64,000 nt of DNA. It comes from an uncultured Lachnospiraceae bacterium (GTDB lineage: Bacteria > Bacillota > Clostridia > Lachnospirales > Lachnospiraceae). The notes beneath the pieces were generated by a model, which worked only from the letters and a program-made list of their open reading frames with translations, did not search any database and was not told the DNA's origin. Shown here one piece after another: positions 8,064 to 17,128 of the stretch (position 1 is its first letter; every line of letters starts with the position of its first letter). The stretch spans positions 204,775 through 268,774 of the forward strand of contig CAMXIK010000001.1 in assembly GCA_947243855.1 (NCBI GenBank). The letters are read 5' to 3'. The translations under genes and the position numbers were made by a program.

Positions 8064-9620
8064 GTGGAGCTAGTGAAAAAAAAGATACATATGGATCGGA
8101 TCAGCGGCAGGGCTGGAACCCAGATCGTATTGGAAGAGGATGTGAATATTTCAGATAACAAGATGGATGCAAACTATCTGTTGAGCAGCAAGGGCGAGAT
8201 CGTTATGGAGGAGATCCGCCCCGGCGAAAACGTAGTGAATCTGAAAGGAAAGCTGGTGGTATCCGTCCTGTATCTGACAGATATGGACGGTATGTGCGCC
8301 AGCATGGAGGCGGTGATTCCCTTTGAGGAAAAGGTGAATATGGAAGGGGTCTGCAACAACGATACGATCCAGACAGAGTATCGGATTGAGGATTTGACCG
8401 TAGGGCTGATTAATTCCCGTAAACTGAGTGTGCAGGCAGTGGTCTCCTTTACGCTGGAGCGGGAGGAGCAGCTAGAGTGCGAGACAGCGGTTGACCTATA
8501 CTGCGACGAACCCGTGGAATACCGCAAGTGCGTATATCCGGTAGTGGAATTGGTGCTGCACAAAAAAGATATTTTCCGGTTGAAAGAGGAGATGGAGTTG
8601 ACCGGTAATCTGCCCAATATTTTTCAGACGGTATGGCACCATATCAGCTTCGACCATGTGGAATTTAAGGCGCTGGAAGAAAAAATCTCGATTCAGGGTG
8701 AAATGAAGGCGTTCTTTCTTTACGAGGGCGAGGGCGACAACGACAAAACGCAGTGGTACGAGAACACCGTTCCTTTTTCGGGGATTATCGAGTGTCACGG
8801 CTGCCGCGAAAATATGATCCCGGATATCCAATATCATCTGGGCCAATGCAACGTGGAGGTACGTCAGGATTTTGACGGCGAGGAGAGAGTGTTCTGTGTG
8901 GAACCTGTGCTGGATCTAAACATTCACCTTTATGAGGAAGAAAATCTGGAAGTGATTTCCGACGTTTACGGCGTGGATAAAGAGATCGAGGCGTTGACGG
9001 CACAGATGCCGGTGAAGAGCCTTCTTCTGGCCGGAAGCGGGAAATGCAAAATTGCGGAGCATGTGCGGATTCAGAATCCGGAGATGCCGATGTATCAGTT
9101 GATTCATTCCGAGGGAGAAATCCGGATTGACGAGCAGTCGATTGTGGAGAACGGAATCGCCGTCACGGGGACGCTTATGGTGACGACGCTGTATCTGTGC
9201 GCGGCGAATGTAAAAACGATTTATTCCACCGTGAACGAACTGCCGTTCCAATATGTGATAGAGGCGGATAACATTCTGCCCACCTGCGTCTACAAGCTGA
9301 GAAGCAGCATCGAACAGTTGACCGTGACCATGCTTGACAGCGACGAGCTGGACGTGAAGGCGGCTTTGCAGTTTAAGGTGATTGTATTTGCCATTCAAAA
9401 TCGGGATCTGGTGACGGAGATCAAGGTGGAACCGTTGGATCTGAACAAATTAAGCGATCTTCCGGGTATGGTGATCTGCATTGCCGGCCCCGGAGATACG
9501 CTGTGGGATATCGGAAAACGCTATTATGTGCCAGTAGCGCAGTTAAAAGAAGTAAACGAACTGCCTACGGAGGAGATCAATGCGGGCGATAAGATACTGG
9601 TGGTAAAGGGCGGAATTTAA
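8064..9620 (+). CDS. SPOCS (DUF3794) and LysM domain protein
   Basis: A 518-residue protein with an N-terminal SPOCS/DUF3794 domain (about residues 30-135), a middle part of the same beta-rich style, a second SPOCS-like domain (about 350-440) and a C-terminal LysM domain (about 465-515, GDTLWDIGKRYYVPVAQLKE) that should bind peptidoglycan. SPOCS proteins are associated with spore coat or cortex assembly in Clostridia. No signal peptide is seen, as is usual for proteins made in the mother cell. GTG 8064 was chosen because GGGAGGG lies 7 bases upstream; the longer frame from 8022 begins inside the terminator hairpin. Confidence 0.88.
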   Translation: MELVKKKIHMDRISGRAGTQIVLEEDVNISDNKMDANYLLSSKGEIVMEEIRPGENVVNLKGKLVVSVLYLTDMDGMCASMEAVIPFEEKVNMEGVCNNDTIQTEYRIEDLTVGLINSRKLSVQAVVSFTLEREEQLECETAVDLYCDEPVEYRKCVYPVVELVLHKKDIFRLKEEMELTGNLPNIFQTVWHHISFDHVEFKALEEKISIQGEMKAFFLYEGEGDNDKTQWYENTVPFSGIIECHGCRENMIPDIQYHLGQCNVEVRQDFDGEERVFCVEPVLDLNIHLYEEENLEVISDVYGVDKEIEALTAQMPVKSLLLAGSGKCKIAEHVRIQNPEMPMYQLIHSEGEIRIDEQSIVENGIAVTGTLMVTTLYLCAANVKTIYSTVNELPFQYVIEADNILPTCVYKLRSSIEQLTVTMLDSDELDVKAALQFKVIVFAIQNRDLVTEIKVEPLDLNKLSDLPGMVICIAGPGDTLWDIGKRYYVPVAQLKEVNELPTEEINAGDKILVVKGGI

Positions 9621-9710
9621 ATTCGGATTGTAAAATGAAAGACTATCGTATATACTTTGAAATAGGCTCCGCGTATTTGACGGGCAAAAATACGGAGAAG
9701 GATAAAGGAT

Positions 9711-11315
9711 ATGAACAAAACGTCAATTTTGAAGAATAAATTATTTCTGTATCTGACGGAATTTTTTTCGGGTATGTCCGTGATGGCTGTGGAACTGGGG
9801 GCGAGCAGACTGCTTGCTCCCTATTTCAGCTCCTCTCAGATTGTGTGGACCATCATCATCGGTACCATTATGATTGCTATGGCGCTGGGAAACATTTACG
9901 GGGGAAAGAGCGCGGACAAAAATCCCAATCCGGACAAGCTCTACACCCGCATTTTGATTGCGGGCGTCTGGATCGCGGCGATTCCCGTGGTGGGAAAATA
10001 TATCGTTTTGGGGATTTCCGCCCTTCTGATTTTTACGGTGAATACGAATTTTCTGGTTTGGGCGGCCTTTGCGGCGTGTATGGTGATTTTTGTATTTCCG
10101 CTGTTTCTGCTTGGGACGGTAACGCCCTCACTGGCTAAATATACGGTGGACAGTCTGGAAGACAGCGGAAGCACTGTGGGAACGCTGAACGCGTTCAACA
10201 CGATCGGCAGTATTATCGGCACCTTTGTACCTACCTTCGTTTCCATACCGGCGGTGGGCACTTCTGTGACCTTTCTGATTTTTGCGGCGATTCTGCTGGC
10301 GCTTGGCATCCTTTATTTTGTCAGCAAAAAAAGCGGGTTGAAAAAGAGCGGCGTATCGGTGGCGCTGTTTGTTTTATGCTGCGTTTTCGGGGCGTCGAAC
10401 AGCTTTGCGTTTTGGGAGAGTGATTTGGCTTACGAAGGAGAGTCCATTTATAATTATTTGCAGGTAAAAGAAACTGACAGGAGCGTCATATTATCGACGA
10501 ACGTGCTGTTTGGCGTGCAGTCCATTCTGATCAAGGACGAGGGGCTGACGGGGATGTATTACGATTATGCCATGGCGGCTCCACTGATGACAGGGAAGGA
10601 GAATCCGGCGGACTGCAATACCTTGATTCTCGGCATGGGGACGGGCACTTATGCGCACCAGTGCCGGGCTTACTATGGGGATATGCCAGTAGAGGGCGTG
10701 GAGATCGACGAGAAGATCACGGAGCTGGCAAGGGAATATTTTGAACTGCCGGAGGATGTGAAGGTGACCACTTACGACGGCCGGGCTTACCTGAATGCGA
10801 TCGACGGCAAGTATGACGTGATTATGGTGGACGCTTATCAGGACATTACGATACCTTTTCAAATGTCCTCCGTGGAGTTTTTTACATTGGTGCGCGATCA
10901 TCTGACAGAGGACGGCGTGATGGTGGTCAACATGAATATGCGCGGAAGCGGGGAGGACAGCATCAACGCTTATCTGGCGGACACCATCAGCAGCGTGTTT
11001 GGGGAGGTCTGCACGGTGGATGTGAGGGGCACAACCAACAGGGAACTTTTTGCCTCCAACAATCCGCAGATGCTCGCCAATTTGGAAAAACATAAGGAGG
11101 CCGTCACGGATGAGGGCCTCCTTGGAATGATGAATACCGTTTCTGAAAATCTGTCCGCCTATGAAGCAGGGGAGCGCATTATGACGGACGACAAAGCGCC
11201 TGTAGAGCTTCTTGGTATGCGCGTGATCGACGAGCTGATCCGCGACGAGGTTGCGGCTTACAAGCAGTTATATGAGGAGCAGGGGATCAGAGGCGTTTTG
11301 GACAGCCTACTTTAA
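9711..11315 (+). CDS. Fused membrane / spermidine synthase-like protein
   Basis: A 534-residue protein with an N-terminal membrane region of about seven helices (residues 10-225) of the type annotated as fused MFS/spermidine synthase, followed by a class I methyltransferase-fold domain (about 255-450). The latter shows LILGMGTGTYAHQCR as the nucleotide-type glycine loop, GVEIDEKI for the acidic residue after strand 2 and YDVIMVDAYQDI in place of the polyamine-synthase active site. Whether it makes polyamines is doubtful; many such fusions have no known substrate. ATG 9711 follows AAAGGAT. Its end overlaps the convergent GH42 gene by nine bases. Confidence 0.85.
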   Translation: MNKTSILKNKLFLYLTEFFSGMSVMAVELGASRLLAPYFSSSQIVWTIIIGTIMIAMALGNIYGGKSADKNPNPDKLYTRILIAGVWIAAIPVVGKYIVLGISALLIFTVNTNFLVWAAFAACMVIFVFPLFLLGTVTPSLAKYTVDSLEDSGSTVGTLNAFNTIGSIIGTFVPTFVSIPAVGTSVTFLIFAAILLALGILYFVSKKSGLKKSGVSVALFVLCCVFGASNSFAFWESDLAYEGESIYNYLQVKETDRSVILSTNVLFGVQSILIKDEGLTGMYYDYAMAAPLMTGKENPADCNTLILGMGTGTYAHQCRAYYGDMPVEGVEIDEKITELAREYFELPEDVKVTTYDGRAYLNAIDGKYDVIMVDAYQDITIPFQMSSVEFFTLVRDHLTEDGVMVVNMNMRGSGEDSINAYLADTISSVFGEVCTVDVRGTTNRELFASNNPQMLANLEKHKEAVTDEGLLGMMNTVSENLSAYEAGERIMTDDKAPVELLGMRVIDELIRDEVAAYKQLYEEQGIRGVLDSLL

Positions 11316-13322
11316 TTTTATAATCGCCACATCTTTCTTCTCAAGGACGAGCGCGTCGCCCGCCTCATAGCGTTTACCGCTGAGCAGATCGTCTCCCGCG
11401 AAGGGAAGGGCCGCGGTATAGGTATCTTCCCGATGGTTGAGCAGAAATACAAACGTACCGTTTTGATTGATTCGTCTGGTTACCTCTACGCCGTCCGGCG
11501 TGTTCATAATGGGCTGGATGCCGGCTTCTTTACAAATCTCTTCCAGATAAACCCGGTAAAATTCGTCGTTTGACTGTGACGCGACATAGTAGCCAAAGCC
11601 TTTGCCGAAAGCGTTTTTCGTGAGCACAGGCATCCCGGCATAGAAATCTTCTTCATAGAAAGCGAGCGCTTCCGCTCCCTCGGTGTGCAGGAGGTCGCAG
11701 AGCAGTCCGGCGGGATAGGTGCTGCCGTGGTAGTGGAAACGGTTGTGCAAAGTCTGCGGCAGCGCGTCTTCTTCCTCTACCCAGATGCCAAGGATATCCC
11801 GCAGTTTTCCGGGGTATCCGCCGACGGTTACCAGATCATGCTCGTCCGTATAGCCGCTGAAAAAGGTGGTCAGGAAACGGCCGCCCTCTTTCACATAGGC
11901 ACGGATTTTCTCGTCATACCCCGTCTTTACCATGTAGAGCATGGGGGCGATCAACAGATCGTATTGGGATAAGTCGTCCTCCACGCTGATCATATCCACG
12001 GGAATATTCAAATCAAACAGGGCCTTATAATAATGTTCCACCTCCGCGCAGTAATCCAGATAGATGGAGGGGCCGGAGGAGTAGGAGACAGCCCACCAGT
12101 TGTCCCAGTCAAAGACAATGGCGGCTTTCGCGTCGCTTCTTGCTCCCAGCGTCTGGGAACCAAGCTTTTCAAGCTCCGCGCCCAAGGCCGCAGTCTCACG
12201 GAATACCCTTGTATTCTCATGGCCCGCATGGTCGATGACCGCGCCGTGATATTTTTCGCAGGCGCCGACGCTGCGTTTCATCTGGAAAAACAGAACCGTG
12301 TCCGCGCCGTGGGCGATTGCCTGATAGCTCCACAGCCGCATCACGCCGGGACGTTTTAACATATTAAAGGGCTGCCAGTTTTGGACGGAGGGCGTCTGTT
12401 CCATCAAAGCGAAAGGTTTACCCTGCTTTAAACCGCGCATCAGGTCGTGGCGAAGAGCGGTGCCTGATATGGGCGTGTCATTTGAAGGATAATTGTCCCA
12501 TGAAATAAAATCCATGTATTTGCCCCACATCTGGTAGTCCAGACCGAAGAAGGTTCCCATCAGGTTCGTGGTGATGGGAATATCTGGGGTAATGGCATGA
12601 ATCGCTTCGTATTCCAGCCGGTACGCGTTTAAAATGCTCTCGGAGTTAAACCGCCTGTAATCCAGAGAAATGCCCTGAAAACAGGAACGGGTGTCGCCCA
12701 TGTGTTCGGACAGGAGATTCGGTACGACGATGTCTTCAAAATCATAGAAGGTATGTCCCCAAAAGGCTGTGTCCCAGACGCGGTTTACCTCGTCGATGGT
12801 TTTGTATTTTTCCTTCAGCCATTCCCGAAATTTTTTCTCGCAGTTCTCGCAGTAGCATTCCCCGCCGTACTCGTTGGAGATATGCCAAGCCACGATATTA
12901 TCGTAATCCTTGTAACGCTCCGCCAGCTTCGCGGCCAGTGCGGGGGCATACTTGCGGTAGGTGGGACTGTTGGGACAGGAGTTATGGCGGCCGCCGAATT
13001 TGCGTTTCATGCCGTTATGCTCCACCCGCAGGATATCGGGGTGCTTTCTTGCCATCCATGCCGGATGTGCCCCGGTGGAGGTCGCGAGACATACGTTCAG
13101 GCCATGCTCTGTAACCAGATTCATAATCTTGTCCAGTTTTTCGAAGTGGTAAACGTCGTCGTCAGATTGTAAGGAAGCCCAGCTAAAGACATTCAGCGTA
13201 ACGGTGTCGATGTGGGCAAGCTTCAAAAGCCGCATGTCCTCTTCCCAAGTTTCTTCCGGCCACTGTTCCGGGTTGTAATCGCCGCCGTAGGGGATTTTTT
13301 TGATGTTTTCGTATGTAACCAT
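11307..13322 (-). CDS. Beta-galactosidase, glycoside hydrolase family 42
   Basis: A 671-residue cytoplasmic GH42 enzyme expected to release terminal beta-galactose from oligosaccharides or plant galactans. The TIM barrel starts with YGGDYNPEQWPEETW; the acid/base is Glu151 in HISNEYGG and the nucleophile is Glu309 in ALMEQTPS. Zinc-type cysteines are seen at 116, 156, 158 and 161 (CYCENC). The trimerisation domain (about 400-600) and small C-terminal beta domain follow, so the protein is full length. ATG 13322 has AGAGAGG at good spacing; the frame extends to 13397 without a ribosome site. It is a single-gene unit with no sugar transporter beside it. Confidence 0.95.
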   Translation of the reverse strand: MVTYENIKKIPYGGDYNPEQWPEETWEEDMRLLKLAHIDTVTLNVFSWASLQSDDDVYHFEKLDKIMNLVTEHGLNVCLATSTGAHPAWMARKHPDILRVEHNGMKRKFGGRHNSCPNSPTYRKYAPALAAKLAERYKDYDNIVAWHISNEYGGECYCENCEKKFREWLKEKYKTIDEVNRVWDTAFWGHTFYDFEDIVVPNLLSEHMGDTRSCFQGISLDYRRFNSESILNAYRLEYEAIHAITPDIPITTNLMGTFFGLDYQMWGKYMDFISWDNYPSNDTPISGTALRHDLMRGLKQGKPFALMEQTPSVQNWQPFNMLKRPGVMRLWSYQAIAHGADTVLFFQMKRSVGACEKYHGAVIDHAGHENTRVFRETAALGAELEKLGSQTLGARSDAKAAIVFDWDNWWAVSYSSGPSIYLDYCAEVEHYYKALFDLNIPVDMISVEDDLSQYDLLIAPMLYMVKTGYDEKIRAYVKEGGRFLTTFFSGYTDEHDLVTVGGYPGKLRDILGIWVEEEDALPQTLHNRFHYHGSTYPAGLLCDLLHTEGAEALAFYEEDFYAGMPVLTKNAFGKGFGYYVASQSNDEFYRVYLEEICKEAGIQPIMNTPDGVEVTRRINQNGTFVFLLNHREDTYTAALPFAGDDLLSGKRYEAGDALVLEKKDVAIIKLK

Positions 13323-13411
13323 AAGATACCTCTCTCTGCGCTGTGTGCGCCCGCTTTTTATTAAATTTATCATAGCTGTTTCGGGGGCTTTAAGCAAGAC
13401 ATTTCCGGAAA

Positions 13412-13446
13412 AGAAAAAGGAACCGGGAAGATTCCCGATTCCTTTC
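13412..13446 (-). terminator. Terminator of the 210-residue protein gene
   Basis: On the minus strand AAAGGAATCGGGAA pairs with TTCCCGGTTCCTTT (one mismatch) around a 2-nt loop and is followed by a T-rich tail. It lies just beyond the stop at 13463. The stem could also act on the plus strand. Confidence 0.7.
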
Positions 13447-13462
13447 TATAAAAGTTTTTGAT

Positions 13463-14095
13463 TTAGTTCTCGGTAATGGTCTGGGTCGTCTGAGCCGCAT
13501 CCTCAGCCATCTTGTCAAAGCCCTTCATAACGGCGTCGTAGGTCTGCTTGGAAATCTCCGGAAGCTCGCCGCCCCAAGTTTTCTCAGCCTGCTTGTAGCC
13601 TTTCTCAAAAGCCTTGCGCATATCTTCGATCTTGCTGGGATCGCCGCCGGTCAATGCGGTAGCGAAGTCAAGGATTCTGTTGGAAGTCTGCTTTACGCCC
13701 CAGTAACCGTCCTCGGAAACATCCTGCTGCGCCTGCAGTTTGGTAGCTTCGTCTACCTCGAACTTGCCGCTGGCAAGGAATTTCCACATATCGCCGTTTG
13801 CAACGTTGAAAGTCTGGCCCTGCTTGGTCATCAACTGCTGCACGATGTTCTGCAGCTGTTTCGTGTGCTCATCCGCATCCGCTTTCATTTTGTTGATCAG
13901 CTCTGTGTTCTGTACATATTTCTTCGCTGATAAGCTGGCATCGTTCTTAGAAGGCTCATAGACAACGCCGTCGTCTTTCTTCTCGGCAACGTTTTTGTTC
14001 TCTTCAGCGGTCTTGTTTGTCTGCTGCTCCTGCTGATTGACAGGGTATGTCTCGTAAGCATTGCTGTTTACACCGTTAATTCCGTTTACGCTCAT
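13463..14095 (-). CDS. Conserved protein of unknown function, Gln/Lys-rich linker
   Basis: A 210-residue protein I do not recognise. It begins MSVNGINGVNSNAY, a style seen in proteins handled by flagellar or similar export, followed by a low-complexity linker (about residues 15-50, rich in Gln, Asn, Lys, Glu). The rest (about 55-205) looks helical and ends with a KTWGGELPEISKQTYDAVM segment. There is no signal peptide, membrane segment or cysteine. The start ATG 14095 has a strong AAGGAGG seven bases upstream, and its own terminator follows, so it is a well-expressed single gene, divergent from ispE. Confidence 0.8.
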   Translation of the reverse strand: MSVNGINGVNSNAYETYPVNQQEQQTNKTAEENKNVAEKKDDGVVYEPSKNDASLSAKKYVQNTELINKMKADADEHTKQLQNIVQQLMTKQGQTFNVANGDMWKFLASGKFEVDEATKLQAQQDVSEDGYWGVKQTSNRILDFATALTGGDPSKIEDMRKAFEKGYKQAEKTWGGELPEISKQTYDAVMKGFDKMAEDAAQTTQTITEN

Positions 14096-14213
14096 GGGTA
14101 TCCCTCCTTGGAAAATAATATATGTTTACCGTTGCGAAAAGACTGCCCGCAGGCAATCTCTTTATTCTATTTACTATATCGTACCATTTTCCTAAATAGA
14201 TTAGAACCTATCC

Positions 14214-14242
14214 TTGACTTTTTGAGTGAAATTGTATAAAAT
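14214..14242 (+). promoter_or_regulatory. Sigma-A-type promoter for ispE
   Basis: TTGACT at 14214-14219 and TAAAAT at 14237-14242 are separated by 17 bases, upstream of the ispE start at 14305. Confidence 0.6.
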
Positions 14243-14304
14243 TAAGTACAATCATGTATACAAAGTACATCGGAATTAGATACAAACTCGGAGGAGAATC
14301 CTTT

Positions 14305-15174
14305 ATGATAAGTGAAAAAGCATACGCGAAAGTGAATCTGGGTCTTGATGTACTGCGGCGCAGACCGGACGGCTACCACGAGCTGAAAATGATTATGCAG
14401 ACGGTAGATATTTGCGATGATTTGACGTTTGAGAAGGAAAGCGAACCGGGTATCAGGCTGCGGATAGAGGGGGCTGATCTGCCTGCGGATAAAAATAATC
14501 TGGTTACCCGCGCGGCGGCTCTTTTACTGCAAGAAAAGAAGATCAGCGAGGGCGTTACCATCACGTTAACGAAAAGAATTCCCATAGCGGCGGGCATGGC
14601 GGGAGGAAGCGCGGACGCGGCGGCTGCCATGCGGGGATTAAACAGTCTCTTTGAAATGGGATATTCGACGGAAGACCTGCGGGAACTTGGGGTGAAGCTG
14701 GGAGCGGATATTCCCTACTGTATTGCAGGCGGGACGATGTTGTCGGAGGGAATCGGGGAAGTGCTGACGCCGCTTCCTGCGCCGCCGGAATGCTATCTGG
14801 CGGTGGCTAAGCCGGATATCGATGTGTCTACGGCCTTTGTCTACCAGAATCTGCGGGCGGACAGCCTGCCTTTTCATCCGGACATCGACGGCATGGCGGA
14901 TGCGCTTGCCGCGGGAGATCTGAGGGGGATTACGGAAAGGATGGGAAACGTATTGGAAACGGTCACCGTGCCGGCTTATCCGGTGATCGACAGGATCAAG
15001 AAAAGGATGTGTGAATTGGGTGCGGAAAATGCGCTGATGAGCGGCAGCGGGCCTACCGTGTTCGGAATCTATCAAGAGCAGGCGGCGGCGGCGAAAGCGG
15101 CGGCGGCGATCAGGGAAGAGAAACTTGCGGGGGCCGTTTTTGCAACACGGTTTTGCGGCAGCGTAAACGCGTAA
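14305..15174 (+). CDS. ispE: 4-diphosphocytidyl-2-C-methyl-D-erythritol kinase
   Basis: A 289-residue GHMP-family kinase that phosphorylates CDP-methylerythritol in the MEP route to isoprenoids. The start AYAKVNLGLDVLRRRPDGYHEL is diagnostic, the ATP-binding loop is PIAAGMAGGSADAAAAMRGL, and the final GHMP motif is NALMSGSGPTVFG. ATG 14305 has GGAGGAGAA eight bases upstream; the longer frame from 14254 lacks a ribosome site. It is followed after 11 bases by a GntR-type regulator, so the two probably share a transcript, an arrangement also seen in other Clostridia. Confidence 0.96.
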   Translation: MISEKAYAKVNLGLDVLRRRPDGYHELKMIMQTVDICDDLTFEKESEPGIRLRIEGADLPADKNNLVTRAAALLLQEKKISEGVTITLTKRIPIAAGMAGGSADAAAAMRGLNSLFEMGYSTEDLRELGVKLGADIPYCIAGGTMLSEGIGEVLTPLPAPPECYLAVAKPDIDVSTAFVYQNLRADSLPFHPDIDGMADALAAGDLRGITERMGNVLETVTVPAYPVIDRIKKRMCELGAENALMSGSGPTVFGIYQEQAAAAKAAAAIREEKLAGAVFATRFCGSVNA

Positions 15175-15185
15175 GGGGGATTTCT

Positions 15186-15872
15186 ATGGATCATGATTTT
15201 ACAGTGAATATGAATGAGTTCCTTCCTCTGCGGGACGTGGTGTTCAATACACTGCGCCGCGCAATTTTGACAGGTGAACTCAGACCCGGGGAGCGGCTGA
15301 TGGAGATTCATCTGGCAAACCGTCTGGGGGTGAGCCGCACGCCGATCAGGGAGGCGATACGCAAGCTGGAGCTGGAGGGATTGGTGACCATGATCCCGAG
15401 ACGGGGCGCGGAGGTAGCGCAGATCACGGAGAAAAGCCTGCAGGATGTATTGGAGGTGAGGCGCGCGCTGGACGCCCTTTGCGCCGAGCTTGCCTGCGAC
15501 AGAATTACGAATGAGGGAAAGGCGGCGTTAGCGCAGGCCTGCGATACCTTTGAGGAAGCCACCAAAACGGGGGATATCGTGACGATTGCGGAGGCGGATG
15601 TGGCTCTTCACGATATCATTGTGCAGGCCACGGGAAACCAGAGGCTGATCCAACTGATCAATAATTTGTCCGAGCAGATGTACCGCTATCGTTTTGAGTA
15701 TATTAAGGACGAGAGCGGGCATGAAAATTTGGTCAACGAGCATAGGATGATATATGAGAGCATTATGGAGGGCGATAAGGAAGGCGCGGCTACGGCGGCC
15801 AGACTCCATATTGACAATCAGGAACAGAGCATTATCAGGCAAATACGCATCGATCCCGGCAGAAAAAAGTAA
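15186..15872 (+). CDS. GntR family transcriptional regulator, FadR/FCD subfamily
   Basis: A 228-residue regulator with an N-terminal winged helix (about residues 15-78; RDVVFNTLRRAILTGELRPG and LGVSRTPIREAIRKLE) and a C-terminal all-helical FCD ligand domain (about 85-220). The FCD domain keeps the metal/acid-binding pattern: EADVALHDII (Asp and His), and two later histidines in ENLVNEHRMIYE and AARLHIDNQE. Such proteins sense small carboxylic acids. ATG 15186 follows AAGGGGGA. Its target is not evident; it follows ispE by 11 bases. Confidence 0.92.
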   Translation: MDHDFTVNMNEFLPLRDVVFNTLRRAILTGELRPGERLMEIHLANRLGVSRTPIREAIRKLELEGLVTMIPRRGAEVAQITEKSLQDVLEVRRALDALCAELACDRITNEGKAALAQACDTFEEATKTGDIVTIAEADVALHDIIVQATGNQRLIQLINNLSEQMYRYRFEYIKDESGHENLVNEHRMIYESIMEGDKEGAATAARLHIDNQEQSIIRQIRIDPGRKK

Positions 15873-15957
15873 GATCGGGTAAAGATTTTGTATCAGAGCG
15901 CCTCTGCGAGGGCATACTCCCAATGTCGGAAGAAAACGGCAGATGGGAGTGGGAATT

Positions 15958-16266
15958 ATGTGGGAAAAGATAAAAATGCTGACGGCTTGTGTATGCGCGG
16001 CAGCTTGGTGGAGCGTATTTTATCCGGAGCTTTGTTTTACAGAAGCAACCTGCCAGTTGGTGCAGACTGCAGAAACGGAAAACGAGGCCGTAGATTTTGG
16101 GACGGCCAAGACCGCAGAAGCGGGGAAAAACGGACAGGATGCTGTGGTACAGGGCGGCCAGACGGACACAGCCGCTGGGATTTTATGGGCCGGAGACGGC
16201 GAAGTGGTGATACGCAGCCGGTTTTTGGAGTGGTGTGAAGAGACGCTGCTTGAGAAAAAAGAATAG
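15958..16266 (+). CDS. Small secreted or membrane-tethered protein of unknown function
   Basis: A 102-residue protein with an N-terminal hydrophobic segment (about residues 5-28, rich in Ala, Cys and Trp) that could be a signal peptide or anchor, followed by an acidic, Ala/Thr/Gly-rich linker and a final GEVVIRSRFLEWCEETLLEKK segment. I do not recognise the family. ATG 15958 has GGGAGTGGG upstream; ATG 15943 is an alternative. It ends 16 bases before murI, and no other frame is open here, which supports a real gene in a murI operon. Confidence 0.55.
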   Translation: MWEKIKMLTACVCAAAWWSVFYPELCFTEATCQLVQTAETENEAVDFGTAKTAEAGKNGQDAVVQGGQTDTAAGILWAGDGEVVIRSRFLEWCEETLLEKKE

Positions 16267-16282
16267 AGAAAGGTTACAGATC

Positions 16283-17116
16283 ATGAGTGGAAAGGAAGAA
16301 TGGCATAACAAGCCCATCGGGGTTTTTGATTCGGGAGTAGGCGGGTTGACGGTGGCCCGCGAGATCATGAGACAGCTTCCCAACGAGAGGATTGTTTATT
16401 TCGGGGATACGGCTCGTGTGCCTTATGGAAGCAAATCGAAGGAGACGGTGACCAGATATTCCAGACAGATCGTGCGGTTTTTGGAGACGCAGGATGTGAA
16501 GGCCATTGTGGCTGCCTGCAACACGGTCAGCGCCTACGCGTTGGAAGAATTGGAGAAAGAAGTGGATATCCCGATGATCGGCGTGGTAAAGCCGGGGGTC
16601 AGAGCGGCGCTTGACGCCACCGTCAATAAAAAGATTGGCGTGATATGCACGGAAGCTACCATGAACAGTGGAATCTACAGCCGTTACATACAAGAAAATG
16701 ACAATACTGTCAGAATAATAGGGAAGGCGTGTCCGCTGTTTGTGCCGTTGGTGGAGGAAGGACTTTGGGAAGATCCAGTCACGGACGAGATTGCGCGCCG
16801 TTATTTGACGGAGCTTGTGGACAGCGGCATTGACACCTTAATTCTGGGATGCACCCACTATCCCATGCTCCGCTCTACGGTGGGAAAAATCGTTGGGGAT
16901 CAGGTGACGTTAGTCAATCCAGCTTATGAGACGGCGCGGGAGTTAAAGGCGCTTTTGGAGGAAAAGGGGCTAGAGAGCGAGCACAGGCCGGAGCTTGGCA
17001 CGGAGCTGTACCGTTTCTATGTCAGCGACGGAGCCGATAAGTTCCAGCGGTTTGCCAACTCGATTTTGACCTACGGGATTTTGTCCGCAAAAGTGATTCG
17101 GATTGATGAATACTAG
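16283..17116 (+). CDS. murI: Glutamate racemase
   Basis: A 277-residue cofactor-independent racemase that makes D-glutamate for peptidoglycan. The two catalytic cysteines are present: Cys79 in AACNTVSA and Cys190 in LGCTHYPML. The N-terminal IGVFDSGVGGLTVARE and the GDTARVPYGSK loop are family hallmarks. ATG 16283 was preferred because the conserved domain starts 11 residues later and AGAAAGG lies upstream; the longer frame from 16235 would overlap the preceding small gene. It is followed after 12 bases by a DUF1934 gene. Confidence 0.97.
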   Translation: MSGKEEWHNKPIGVFDSGVGGLTVAREIMRQLPNERIVYFGDTARVPYGSKSKETVTRYSRQIVRFLETQDVKAIVAACNTVSAYALEELEKEVDIPMIGVVKPGVRAALDATVNKKIGVICTEATMNSGIYSRYIQENDNTVRIIGKACPLFVPLVEEGLWEDPVTDEIARRYLTELVDSGIDTLILGCTHYPMLRSTVGKIVGDQVTLVNPAYETARELKALLEEKGLESEHRPELGTELYRFYVSDGADKFQRFANSILTYGILSAKVIRIDEY

Positions 17117-17128
17117 AGGTAAAATGAT

